A stretch of DNA of 64,000 bases, from NCBI GenBank assembly GCA_947471745.1, contig CANJKZ010000142.1, forward strand, positions 806,001-870,000, in the 5' to 3' direction. The position numbers were made by a program, and so were the translations under genes. How positions within the stretch are numbered: the stretch's first letter is position 1; each line of letters opens with the position of its first letter. The stretch comes from Closterium sp. Naga37s-1 (Eukaryota; Streptophyta; Zygnematophyceae; Desmidiales; Closteriaceae). The notes under the pieces are model-generated. The model worked only from the letters and a program-made list of their open reading frames with translations. It did no database searches and was not told the DNA's origin. This document shows, piece by piece, positions 10,313 to 20,798 of the stretch.

Positions 10313-11718
10313 AGCCGGGTTCTCCGCCTGTCTTCAAGGCGCGTTATGTTGCACGAGGCTTCAGTCAGCGAGAGGGAGTTGACTTCTTCCAGACCTTCTC
10401 CCCTACCCCGAAGATGATCACTCTTCGGGTTCTGCTGCATGTCGCCGCTCAGCGTGACTACGAGCTCCACTCTCTTGACTTCAGCACTGCTTTCCTACAG
10501 GGCAGCCTGCACGAGGAGATCTGGCTGCGCCGCCCACCTGGCTTCACTGGGTCGTTCCCTGCTGGTACCCAGTGGAGCCTCCGGCGGCCAGTCTACGGTC
10601 TCCGCCAGGCACCCCGTGAGTGGCACGACACACTGAGGACTACTCTTGCTGCTCTTGGGTTTGCTCCTTCTACTGCTGACCCGTCGCTGTTTCTACGCAC
10701 CGACACCACTCTGCCGCCGTTCTACATTCTCATGTACGTAGACGACTTGGTCTTTGCTACTTCTGACACTGAGGGACTCGCCCACGTGAAGTCGGAGCTG
10801 CAGAAGAGACACACGTGCACAGACCTGGGTGAGCTGACAAGCTATCTTGGCTTGCGGATCACCCGGGACAGAGCACAGCGCACCATTACCCTGACTCAGT
10901 CACACATGGTGCAGCAGGTCCTTCAGCGCTTTGGCTTCACGTACTCCTCGCCACAGTCCACTCCTCTGCCTACGGGTCACTCGCTCTCAGCTCCACCTTC
11001 GGACGAGTCCGTAGAGCCGAGTGGCCCATATCCAGAGCTTGTGGGCTGCCTCATGTACCTGATGACCTGCACTCGACCTGACCTTGCCTACCCTCTAAGC
11101 ATTCTAGCACGCTATGTCGCTCCTGGCCGACACAGGAAGGAGCACATGGATGCCGCTAAGAGGGTGTTGCGCTACTTGTGCAGTTCGTCGGGCATGGGGC
11201 TCGTGCTTGGAGGACGGGCTCGAGTTGTCCTCACTGGTCACGCAGACGCTTCTTGGGCTGACGACTTGGCTACGCAGCGGTCGTCACAGGGTTACACCTT
11301 CAGCCTTGGCTCCGGCTCTGTTTCTTGGCGGTCTACCCGCTCTTCTTCTGTTCTCAGCTCCAGCTGTGAGGCTGAGATCTACGCCGGGGCCATGGCTGCA
11401 CAGGAGTTACGCTGGCTCACCTACCTGTTGACCGACCTGGGAGAGGTGCCTCGTTCTCCTCCAGTGCTGTACGTCGACAACAAGGCCATGATTGCCTTGT
11501 GTCAGAAGCACAGACTGGAGCACAGGATGAAGCACATCGCTCTGCGCTACTTCCTTGCTCGAGAGTTGCAGCAGCGTGGTCAGCTTCGTCTTGCTTACGT
11601 GGCCACTCAGGCCAACACTGCTGATGTCTTCACCAAGGCACTCCAGCCTTGTGATCATCAGCGTTTCTGTACTGTTCTTGGCCTTGTGCCTACTGTGCCT
11701 CACTTGCTTACTTCTTGA
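10313..11718 (+). pseudogene. I-a RT-RNase H, N-terminally truncated
   Basis: From the deletion point the frame shifts and then reads PPVFKARYVARGFSQREGVDFF, LHSLDFSTAFLQGSLHEEIW, FYILMYVDDLVFA (catalytic YVDD), LVGCLMYLMTCTRPDLAYPL, SSSCEAEIYAGAMAAQELRW, VLYVDNKAMIALC and ANTADVFTKAL. It ends at a TGA at 11716-11718. This part is open and catalytic motifs are intact, but it is severed from the upstream polyprotein by the frame change. The ATG at 10198 lies in out-of-frame linker and is not a credible start. Confidence 0.9.
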
Positions 11719-11761
11719 CTCTGTTTGTACTGTGATCTCTATACATATACCTGCATGCTTA

Positions 11762-11892
11762 TGTTACGATAAGAATGAATTGATAGAAAATGTGAAGTAC
11801 AACCCTAGATATAGCAAACCCTAATCATGCAAGTAAGTAGAAACGTAACACCTAGACTAACCTAAACAACACATATAAAATATATGTTGACA
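11762..11892 (-). repeat. 3' LTR of I-b
   Basis: A 131-bp LTR. In element orientation it starts TGTCAACATATA and ends TCGTAACA. It is identical to the copy at 18541-18671. Confidence 0.95.
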
Positions 11893-12108
11893 CACCCCCA
11901 TAGTCTAGGTGACGGAAGTCCTGTAGAAACAACAAGAGCAAGCAACGGTCACAAGACCAGTCTACAAGAACAAGACAAATCTCAGGGTGGAGCTCAAAGT
12001 CACCACACACTCCGAGAGCAAGCAAGGGGCCACAAGGCCAGTCCACATGCAGGTATATAGCAAATATAAAGAGATGCAAGAGTACAAGACATGCAGAACA
12101 AGGCATCT
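11893..12108 (-). promoter_or_regulatory. I-b 3' UTR: PPT and twin hairpins
   Basis: Next to the LTR the minus strand reads ACTATGGGGGTG, the polypurine tract (about 11893-11904). Two inverted repeats lie further upstream in the RNA: GGTC-TTGT-GACC (11947-11958 on the plus coordinate) and GGCC-TTGT-GGCC (12028-12039). Equivalent pairs occur in the 3' UTRs of most other family I copies. Confidence 0.6.
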
Positions 12109-14699
12109 CTAAGCAAGCAAGTGAGGACGGGCAGGCACAAGGCCAAGCTGGGTGCAGAAACGCTGGTGGTCACAAGGCGGCAACGCCTTGGTGAAGATAT
12201 CTGCCGTGTTTGCCTCAGAGACCACACGTCGAACGAGTGCCTGTCCACGCTGCTGCAACTCACGCAGAAGGAAGTAACGAAGCTGGATGTGCTTCGCCTT
12301 CCCAACCAGTCGGGGCTCCTCACACAACAGGACAGCAGACCTGTTGTCGGCGAACAAGACTGGGGGAGAGCGAGGCCGCTCACCAAGGTCGGTGAGAAGG
12401 AAAGACAGCCAGCGAAGCTCCTGAGCGGCCATGGCCGCAGCGTACACCTCTGCCTCACAGCTGGAACCGGCGACAGACGACGCCCGAGTCGACCGCCACG
12501 AAACAGCACCTGCCCCGAGGCTAAAGGAGTACCCCTGTGTAGACCGACGCGTCTCCGCGTCGTCGGCCCACGACGAGTCCGAGTAACCTGTGAGTGTAAC
12601 TGGCTGCTTCCCTCCAAGGACAAGTCCCATGCCTGATGTACTCGCCACATACTTCGCCACCCTCTTAGCAGCGTACCAGTGGGAAGGTCGGTGTCTCCCA
12701 GGCGCAACAAAGTGCGCAAGGACGCTAAGAGGGTAAGCTAGGTCTGGGCGAGTACAGGTCATCAGGTACATGAGACAACCCACCAGCTCAGGATATGGAC
12801 CACTGGACTCAAATGACTCGTCCGAAGGTGGAGCCGTGAGCCCATGATCCACACCAAGAGGGGTGAGCTGTACCTTGGAGAACGGGAAGCGAAACCGCGT
12901 GAGGATCTGCTCGACCATATGCGACTGAGTCAGCGTAATGGTGCAAGCTGCCCTGTCCCTGGTGATCTGCAGGCCAAGGTAGTGCTGCAGCTCACCAAGG
13001 TCAGTGCAAGTGTGTCTCCTCTGCAGTTCCTCCTTCACGGAGGCCAGCGCGCGTCGGTCGGGAGTGGCGAACACTAGGTCGTCGACGTAGACCAGGACAA
13101 AGAACGGGGTCGAGCCACGGCGAACGAACAGTGACGGGTCAGCAGACGACGGAAAGAAGTCAAGAGCTGCAAGGGTCGAGCGAAGTGTGTCGTGCCACTC
13201 ACGTGGGGCCTGACGCAGGCCGTAGACTGGTCGACGCAGCTGCCACTGGGTCCCAGGTGGGAAAGAGCCAGTGAAGCCAGGCGGGCGACGCAGCCAGATC
13301 TGCTCGTGCAGGCTCCCCTGAAGGAACGCGGTGGAAAAGTCCAAGGAGTGCAACTCGTAGTCGCGCTGGGCTGCAATATGCAGCAACACCCGAAGAGTAC
13401 TCATCTTCGGGGTGGGAGCGAAGGTCTGGAAGAAGTCCACCCCCTCTCGCTGACTGAAGCCTCTCGCAACATAGCGTGCCTTGAACACAGGTGGTGATCC
13501 AGGCGGCCGCTTCACCTTGTAGAGCCATCGGCCACTGACGACATTCGTCCCAAGTGGTGGGACTGCGTCGACGTAAGTGCCTGTGGACCTATAAGATGCC
13601 ATCTCTGCCTCCTCAGCTGCTATCCAGTACGAAGCCCAGGGTCCCGAGACCGCCTCGGCGTGAGTGCGAGGGATCGGGATGTCAAGGGCGTCTGGATCCC
13701 CCTCAGGGGCAAGCAGCATGGCGCAGAGATGAGGAACAGCGGCCGCAAGAAAACCAAGCTCGAACTGCCTGCCCTCTACGACCTCCAGGGGAAAGACAGG
13801 AGCACCCCCAGAGGACGGAGAACGTGCAGGGCCACTCACCAAGTGAGCGGCGTAGTCAAGGCGGTGGGAAGAGGCAAAGCCAGAGACAGTGGTAACAAGT
13901 GCTGAGACAGACGACAGAGGTGCAGTCGGGTGAGTGACCAACGCGGACAAAACACGGGAGACGACAGGACGGGAGGCACGGAGGTAGTCGGACAACGGGT
14001 CGTGAAGCACAGTGAGAGACGACTCAGGGGGCTGTGGAAGGACAGGAGGAGGTGGAACACGAGAGCGGAGAACAAGGTGAAACGGACCGTCTGCACGGTA
14101 ACGGGACCGACGGGGCTGTGGAGACACAGCACGACTGAGGGGAGGACGACGAGTCCACTGGGAGGAGGAAAGGGACTCAACTGGTGGAACAGGAGGGGAC
14201 GACAGGGGACCACGAACAAAGCGTGCAGGTGCTGGGTCAGGGAGGTCGCGTAGTCGCAGTCGCTGCTGCTCCGCCTCCTCTGGCGTCTGCTGCGACGGTA
14301 CCGGCCCCTGCTGCTGCTCCTGTGGCTCCGCCTCTGCCCTCTCCTGCTGCGGCTGCAGCTGTACCCGCTGCTGCGACCGGGACTCCTGCGCTACCCTCTC
14401 CTGCTGCTGCCGTGACTCCTCCTCTACTCTCTCCTGCTGCGTCTGGAACTGCACCTGCTGCTGCGGGTGGGACTCCTGCTCTACCCTCTCCTGGGGGGGC
14501 CGTGACTGCTCCTCTACTCTCTCCTGCTGTGTCTGTAACTGCACCTGCTGCTGCGGGCGGGACTCCTGCTCTACCCTCTCCTGGTGCGGCCGTGACTCCT
14601 CCTCTACCCTCTCCTGCTGCGGCTGCAGCTGCACCCGCTGCTGCGACCGGGACTCCTGCGCTACCCTCTCGTGCTGCTGCTGTGACTCCTCCTCTACTC

Positions 14700-14767
<68 letters not shown>

Positions 14768-17151
14768 GCCCTCTCAAATCGCTCACGCTCCTCCCTCTCC
14801 AACCGGAGGAGACGCTGCTCACGGGTCAGGAAACGTACAGTGCGCGGTGTAGGCGCCACAGTGCCAGTGCCTCCAGCTCCAGCACCCCCAGAACCAGCAC
14901 CTCCACCACCAACACCCCCGGGGCCTCCAGTACCTTCCGCAGGAACACCCCCAGGCTCCGCAGCAACCGACCGCAGAGAAGAAGGAGGAGGAAACTGCGG
15001 GACGGACGGGAAGCCAGGGGGTGAGGCAGGGCGAGGCCGCCGAGTCGAGGCTGCCGTGTCCTCCACAGGAGTGACCTCCACGCCCACAACCCCTGCACCC
15101 CCAGAGCCGGCACCACCAGCTCCTGCAGCCCCAGTACCCTCACCCTCCGCAACTGCACCTCCCGCACCCCCAGACACGACAGGGACTGGACGCTGCGGGG
15201 GGGAAGACTGCGGAGTGACGTGCGACACACCTGACGGGGCAGGACGCGAAGGGGGGGGGGCTACCGGGGCGACTGGTGGGGGCTCAAGGGTGAGGAACAG
15301 CGGGGGGGAAAAGGCCTGAGTACCTCGGTGGGGGCGACTCCTGTAGTAACAGACAGACTCGTCGAACGTGACGTCCTGCGAAGCGAAGAACTGGTAGGTG
15401 AGTGGGTCGTAGAACACCCAGCCGGAGGCGTCCAAAGGGAAGCCAAGAAAGACGCAGGCACGAGTGCGCGGAGACAACTTGTTCGCGCCAGGGGCGCGAA
15501 CGTGAGCCAGACAACCCCAGACGCGGAAGTCAGCTGCTACGCCCGGAGAACCTGTCCAAAGGGAGACCGGCGTCACCCTTGGCCGTGCGTCACTGGGCCA
15601 CAGGTTCAGCTGGTGCGCGGCGTAGCGGACTGCCTGGGGCCACAAGAACTGGGGGGCACCGGCATGGCACATGGAGGTCCGGGCAACCTCCATGACCAGG
15701 CCGATGCGTCGCTCGGCTACCCCGTTCTGCTGCGGTGATGCTGGTAGCGTGTAAGACTGGATGATCCCCCGACCCTGACAGAACGTCTCCAGGCGAGTGG
15801 AAGAAAACTCACCACCACGGTCCGAGTGTAGGCGAAGCCCACACAGGCCCTGGGCGCCACCCCACGCTAGTAGCCACGGCTCGAGGACGGTAGGCACGTC
15901 GGCCTTCCGTCGCAAGGGGAAAACCGTGGTGTAGCGGGAGTAGTCGTCCACCACAATCAGGAAGTAGCGCTCCTGACGTGGGCCAAGGACCGGAGAGGGG
16001 CCCCAGACGTCCAAGTGCAGGGTCTCGAAGGGAGCCGTGGTGGGGGGGAACGAGGAGGAGTGAGGGGCAGCGCGCTGCCGACCCTCGACGCAAGGAGTGC
16101 ACAGCGGCGCAGGAGAGCGGGGAAGCGGTGCAAGCGACCCTGGGAGACCTGAGACCAGACGGTAACGTGCCATCCTACTGAGATGCGGGAACGACGGGTG
16201 ACCTAGACGGTGGTGCCAGAGGACCGACGGGTGGGTGAGGGACCGACAGTCACACGACACAGCAGCTACCTGACCTGACCTGACCTGACCCGACTCAGTG
16301 TGGTGGGACCCAGTGTGTAGTGAGTACAGACCAGATCCCGGCTCTCTGTGGAATGTGGCCAGGGGCGCCCCAGTGGCACCGACAGTGCAGGAGGCAACAG
16401 GCTCGTCCAGTGGGAAAGTAGTGACTACGCCTAGGTCGTGAAGGTGACTGACACCCACCAAGTTCCTAGAGAACGAGGGGGTGTAGTAACCTGTAAGAAA
16501 ACCTGAGGGAGCCGCCGGACACGGAAGAGTGGTGGTGCTGCTAGCAACTACACGTCCCACAGAGGGGTCAGTCAAGGCGACAGTGACTGGAGTGCGCAGT
16601 GGTGTGAGGTCGGTACAGTCGCGAAAGAAACAGCTGGACGCTCCAGAATCTAGGGTGAAGGAAAGCTGTGCAGTCTGTGGGGTCGCACCCGAACCAGCTA
16701 CAAAGGCTAGTGCTAGACTAGTGGTAGCTGCAGCTTCTACACAAAGATCCTCAGAGGCGCCGGGACTGGAAACAACACACGCACCAAGACTGGAAACACA
16801 GGTCTCTACTCGTGCAGCCGGAAAGGGTCCTAGACCAGGCAGGTGAGACTCAACTAGTGCAGTAGTGCGCTGGCGAAGGCGCGAAGGCCAGTGCGGTGTA
16901 ATAGCGTGAGGACCAAAACGCTCACGGTGGAGGTCGTCGAGTCGACGGTAGCAGCTGGACGCAGTGTGGTCAGGACTCCAGCAGGTAGTGCCAGCACCAG
17001 GGCCTGTCAGGGCCCGGTACCCGCAGGGGCCGACTTCTCGCCCACTGCTAGCTGAGCCACTGCTGGGGGCGCCACACTTTGGACCCGCAGGCCCCAACTG
17101 TCGGGAGTGCTGCGGCTGGCCCTGCTGCTGTAGAACCCTAGTACATGCCAT
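12109..17151 (-). CDS. I-b Pol polyprotein (zinc knuckle-PR-IN-RT-RNase H)
   Basis: A 1,680-residue open frame. The start at 17151 is the first ATG after an in-frame TAG two codons upstream. Motifs in order: extended zinc knuckle C43-X13-C57-X4-H62-X4-C67; aspartic protease D168-S-G; integrase zinc region HHRLGH near 315; catalytic D381, D444, E480 (D-35-E spacing); polyglutamine 796-817 followed by repeats of an ERVEEES/ERVEQES type; RT with KARYVARGFSQREG and YVDD 1355-1358; RNase H with SSCEAEVYAAAMAAQELRW and ANTADIFTKAL. It ends in TAG. All catalytic residues I can check are present. It would cut, reverse-transcribe and integrate element RNA, but lacks a capsid domain, so particle assembly would need Gag from another copy such as I-d. 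Confidence 0.92.
14702..14766. repeat. CTG/CAG trinucleotide tract (polyglutamine)
   Basis: About 21 CTG units on the plus strand, read as CAG codons in I-b. It lies inside a larger region (14250-14770) of imperfect repeats encoding Gln/Glu/Arg-rich segments between integrase and RT. Confidence 0.9.
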
Positions 17152-17159
17152 GTGAGCCT

Positions 17160-17640
17160 ATGCTGCTACTGGTTCTGCTGAGGGCAGCCTAAGCTGCTGC
17201 TGGTGCGCTGGGGGCAGCCTGTGCTGCTTCTGGTTCTGCTGAGAGGCAGCCTAGGCTGCTACTGGTTCTCCAGGGGGCAGCCAATGCTGCTGCTAGTGCG
17301 CAGGCAGTTGCCTAAGCTGCTGCTGGTGCGCTGGGGGCAGCCTATGCTGCTGCTGGTTCGCTGGGGGCAGCCTATGCTGCTGCTGGTTCTGCTGGTTCTG
17401 GTTCTGCTGGTTCTGCTGGTTCTGCTGGTTCTGCTGGTTCTGCTGGTTCTGCTGGTTCTGCTGGTTCTGCTGGTTTTGCTGGTTCTGCTGGTTCTGCTGG
17501 TTCTGCTGGTTCTGCTGGTTCTGCTGGTTCTGCTGGTTCTGCTGGTTCTGCTGGGGGCAGCCTACGTTGCTGCTGGTGCGCTGGGGGCAGCCTATGCTGC
17601 TGCTGGTGTAGCTGGCGGCAGTGTAATCGGCTGGGGCTAC
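17160..17640. repeat. 9-bp (CTGCTGGTT) array within longer leader repeats
   Basis: About 18 units of a 9-bp repeat occupy roughly 17386-17552. They are flanked by longer imperfect repeats containing CTGGGGGCAGCCTATGCTGC. The position between PBS and ORF in I-b is where gag capsid would be expected. In element orientation no long frame is open, so this is leader and not coding sequence. Confidence 0.8.
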
Positions 17641-18477
17641 TGACGGCGGGTGTGGTAGGTCGTGGGGAGGCAGGTTTCAGGTGGGGAAGCTGTTAAGGCA
17701 GCGGGCTACGGGTGAGGCGGCGGTTCTGTGCAGTTCTGTGCGGTTATGTGCAGTACTGTGTGGTTCTGTGAGGTTCAATGCGGTGGAGAGGACTGGGTGG
17801 GGCAGCTGATTCCGGGTGAGGTGCCTGGAACGGGTGGGGCAGCAGGTTTCCAGGTGGGGCGGCGGTTGTCAGGTCTGGGGCGGTGGTTTTCAGGTGGGGA
17901 AGCTGTTAAGGCGGCGGTTCTGTGCGGTTCTGTGCAGTTATGTGCAGTTCTGTGCGGTTCAATGCGGTGGAGAGGACTGGGTGGGGCGGCTGATCCCGGG
18001 TGAGGTGCCTGGAACGGGTGGGGCAGCAGGTTTCCAGGTGGGGCGGCGGTTGTCAGGTCTGGGGCGGCGGTTTTCAGGTCTGGGGCGGCGGGTTTCCAAG
18101 TTCGGCGGCGGTTTTCAGGTCTGTAATGGCGGGTTTTCAGGTCTGGGGGGCGGTTAAGACGGTGGGCTGCACGTGCGCGCGGCCGCGACGTACTAGCGCG
18201 AAGCTGCGGGTGCGACTAAGGCTGCGCGCGCAGCTACGCGCGTTCGTCTGCTGCGCGCTAGAGGGCTGGGGGGAAACGCGCGGGGTAAAACGATTGGGGC
18301 GCGGGGCAGAAAACGAGTGACGCACGGCAAAAACGGGTGGGGCGCAGGGCAGAAACGGGTGACGCGCGATGTCGACGGGGGGGCGCGACCTACTCGGGCT
18401 CTACGGGGCAGGGCGCTTCGGGCTATGGGTCGCTACGAGGCGCGCGGGTGGTGGGCCCATAGACTATCGAGAGAAAT
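17641..18477. repeat. I-b leader with 184-bp direct repeat
   Basis: A segment containing GTGCCTGGAACGGGTGGGGC recurs with a 184-bp offset (17821 and 18005). Around it are shorter CAGGTCTGGGGCGGCGG repeats. The rest (18160-18477) is GC-rich with no gene. The forward-strand frames across it are compositional. Confidence 0.7.
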
Positions 18478-18540
18478 TTCGCCTAAGGGAAAAAATCGCC
18501 TAGGGGAAAAATCGCCTAAGGGAAACCTAGCTCTATACCA
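18478..18540 (-). promoter_or_regulatory. I-b PBS and adjacent triple repeat
   Basis: In element orientation the PBS reads TGGTATAGAGCTAGGTTTCC, an almost complete match to the plant initiator tRNA-Met complement, directly after the LTR. It is followed by three imperfect copies of a 16-17-bp unit containing CCCTTAGGCGA(T/A)TTT (18478-18530). Confidence 0.75.
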
Positions 18541-18671
18541 TGTTACGATAAGAATGAATTGATAGAAAATGTGAAGTACAACCCTAGATATAGCAAACCC
18601 TAATCATGCAAGTAAGTAGAAACGTAACACCTAGACTAACCTAAACAACACATATAAAATATATGTTGACA
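18541..18671 (-). repeat. 5' LTR of I-b
   Basis: A 131-bp LTR, identical to 11762-11892. It is flanked on the right by the TSD GCTTA. Confidence 0.95.
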
Positions 18672-18676
18672 GCTTA

Positions 18677-18862
18677 CACTTGCTAGGTTGTGATCACTGT
18701 ATCGCTTGTTCTCCTTTATATAACTCTGCATGTGAACTGGCCTTGTGGCCATTTGCTTGTGCTCGGAATGCGTGGTGACTTTGTGATCCACCCTGAGCTT
18801 GCTTTGCCTCTCTTGACCGGTCTTGTGACCTCTTGTTCTCCCCCACTTTGCCTATGGGGGTG
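18677..18862 (+). promoter_or_regulatory. I-a 3' UTR: twin hairpins and PPT
   Basis: This is the continuation of the I-a 3' UTR after the nested insertion. TGGCC-TTGT-GGCCA lies at 18738-18751 and GGTC-TTGT-GACC at 18819-18830. The polypurine tract CTATGGGGGTG ends at 18862, directly before the 3' LTR. Confidence 0.65.
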
Positions 18863-18994
18863 TGTCAAACATATATGCTATAGTCTGTGTAGGCTGTAGT
18901 GGGGTAGACAATATGGGGTACAGCTTTTCTAGGTTTTCCTACTTGTACCCAAACTGCTTGCTAGTCAATCATTCCTTCCTTCACTATTCTGACA
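18863..18994 (+). repeat. 3' LTR of I-a
   Basis: A 132-bp LTR that starts TGTCAAAC and ends TTCTGACA. It is followed by the TSD CGTAC. Confidence 0.93.
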
Positions 18995-19431
18995 CGTACG
19001 GCTCGCAGCGACGTACGAGGCCCTGCACTAGAATGTTTTTTTGGGGTTTAGGGTATTTTTCCGAGGCAAAGGGACGTGGGTGCAGTTTCAGGTAGCATCA
19101 ATTCACCGTTTCCAACACGCCAATGGTACCTACATGGCACACAAAAACACTAATCGAGACCATCAATTCTTGAGTGTAATGTAGTACACGCATCAAATGG
19201 ATTTTTTTTTGTACAACGGGATTCCCGACATGATCGAAGGCAAAAACATATAGAGTTGCACCGCGGGACTAAAATAGGAGATTTGCCGACAGGTCGTGGC
19301 AGCAGATTACTCGAATTATAAGGACGTGATCAGCGCAGCAGATCGGTTTGACATGTTGAGTGGCTCGCACGGTGCAATCAACCGAAAGAAATTTCTTCGC
19401 GGAGCGATCGGCAAACCCCACGACTGCCAAC
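18995..19431 (+). pseudogene. Gag-like relic, second part
   Basis: Continues the frame interrupted at 5933. After a TAG and shifts, a peptide near 19285-19425 reads ADYSNYKDVISAADRFDMLS and on to FLRGAIGKPHDC, compatible with the C-terminal part of a retroelement Gag. It is interrupted at 19432 by I-c. The family is uncertain; no zinc knuckle is visible in the preserved part. Confidence 0.35.
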
Positions 19432-19610
19432 TGTCAGAATTACAGCTAGAACGCAGGAGCCATAGCTAGGGTTTAGCTAGCTAGGCAAGAGAGAATAGGC
19501 AAAAGAGAGAGTTCACTAGCAAACATTGGGATACATATAGCAAACCCTAACAGGGCTGTACTCACTATAGAGTACCCCACTGCAGACTAGAGAAACATAA
19601 CATTTTGACA
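19432..19610 (-). repeat. 3' LTR of I-c
   Basis: A 179-bp LTR with TGTCAGAATTAC at the left and CATTTTGACA at the right (plus-strand reading). It is longer than the other family I LTRs but has the same kind of termini. Confidence 0.92.
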
Positions 19611-20798
19611 CACCCCCATAGTCAAAGTGGGGTATAATCAGCACAGCAAGCAGTCATAGAGCAGGTTCACAAGGACAAGCAAAGCTAGAGGCATTCACAG
19701 AAGGCAAGTGAGGAGGAGGAGGGAATGTGAGAGGAGAGGCGATGGGAGGCGACGACGGAAGCTGCAGACACACGGTAGCGGCTGGCTCAGTGGCTACCGA
19801 AGCAAAGGCCCGGACTACAGGAGTAACTGGCTCTGCGGCTAACTCTGAGCGGCTGGAGCAACTGACCCACGGGCGACTGGCGACTACCGGAGATTGTAGT
19901 CTCCGGACTACTCGCGCTGCTGGCGACACGACGGCTCAACCTTCGCTCAACCTCCCCCAACTGTCCCACCCCCCTTTCACACACCCTTTGCTGTACCCCT
20001 AGCTCCACTCCCACGTCACCCCCCTAGCACCACTCCTTCGGCTCCCACACACCCACCCCCCTCAGCGGCAGCTGCAGCAGTGGGAGACGGAGGAGGAGGA
20101 GGAGCAGGGGACGGCTCACACACCCGCCACCCCCATACCCGCCACCCCCATACCCTCCAACGCAGGGCAGAAACGCGGGCAGCAGGTGGGGCGGCGTGTG
20201 AGCGGAAGCGGGGCGACGCGCGGGCCCCCTGGGCGCCGCGACGGGCGACGGGAGGGGCGACGGGAGGGGCGACGCTCGCCCCCCAGGGCGCCGCGACGGG
20301 CGACGGGAGGGGCGACGCGCGCCCCCCCAGGGCGCCGCGACGGGCGACGGGAGGGGGGGGCAACGCGCTGGCCCCCAGGGCGCCGCGACGGGCGATGGGA
20401 AGGGCGATGCGCGGCCCCCTAGGGCGCCGCGACGGGCGACGGGGCAGCGCGCGCGGGTTCCCGGGGGCGACTCGCGGGTCGACGGGGGCAGCGCGCGGGT
20501 CGACGGGGGCAGCGCGCTGGTCGACGGGGAGGGACGCGCGGGTCGACGGGGAGGGACGCGCGGGTCCCCGGGGGCGGCGCGACGGTCGACGGGGGGGACG
20601 CGCGGGTCCCCGGGGTGACGCGTGAGGCAGCAAACCGCCGCGCGCCTCGGGGCGCACGGCGGGCAGAAAACCGCCGCGCGCCCCAAGCGCACGGCGGGCA
20701 GAAAACCGCCATGCGCCCCGAGCGCGTGGCGACAGACAGGACAGCAGCAGCGGAAGCATGTGGGCCCACAGGCCAGGAGCGCAAAGGCTCTAATACCA
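19611..20798 (-). repeat. I-c interior: GC-rich leader-like repeats, no gene
   Basis: The left 300 bp hold the PPT and unmatched sequence. From about 20080 to 20720 come imperfect repeats of GGGCGCCGCGACGGGCGACG and related units. Proline/arginine-rich frames on the minus strand (for example 20016-20759) reflect this composition and resemble no Gag. Confidence 0.7.

Larger units (their letters stand above)
11762..18671 (-). mobile_element. Family I Copia element I-b, nested in I-a
   Basis: This 6,910-bp element on the minus strand has two 131-bp LTRs that I read as identical. It is flanked by the 5-bp duplication GCTTA (11757-11761 and 18672-18676). PBS and PPT are both in place, and the pol-bearing ORF is uninterrupted. 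Identical LTRs indicate a recent insertion, necessarily later than I-a. No capsid-like gag sequence is found between PBS and the ORF. Confidence 0.95.
5934..18994 (+). mobile_element. Family I Copia element I-a, carrying nested I-b
   Basis: The element is bounded by 132-bp LTRs (5934-6065 and 18863-18994) that differ at two positions, and by the 5-bp duplication CGTAC (5929-5933 and 18995-18999). It contains an initiator-Met PBS, a tandem-repeat leader, gag zinc-knuckle/protease/integrase sequence, RT and RNase H, a 3' UTR and a PPT. I-b is inserted in the 3' UTR, 43 bp after the stop codon. Without I-b and one TSD copy the element is about 6.15 kb. It is defective: no capsid region, an in-frame TAG and an RT deletion. 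Confidence 0.93.

Noticed and set aside
9189-10382. Separate gene after the TAG at 9168
   Set aside because: Same frame as the upstream polyprotein and same linker as in I-d. It is the continuation of one broken ORF.
11820-11890. Telomere-like AAACCCTAA words
   Set aside because: Only single copies inside LTRs (AGCAAACCCTAA); no tandem telomeric array.
17203-17643. Leucine/valine-rich plus-strand frame over the CTGCTGGTT array
   Set aside because: Pure translation of a 9-bp repeat in the leader of an element oriented the other way.
20016-20759. Proline/arginine-rich minus-strand frames inside I-c
   Set aside because: Follow the CGCCGCGACGGG repeat composition and exist in two frames at once. 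No similarity to Gag or any domain.
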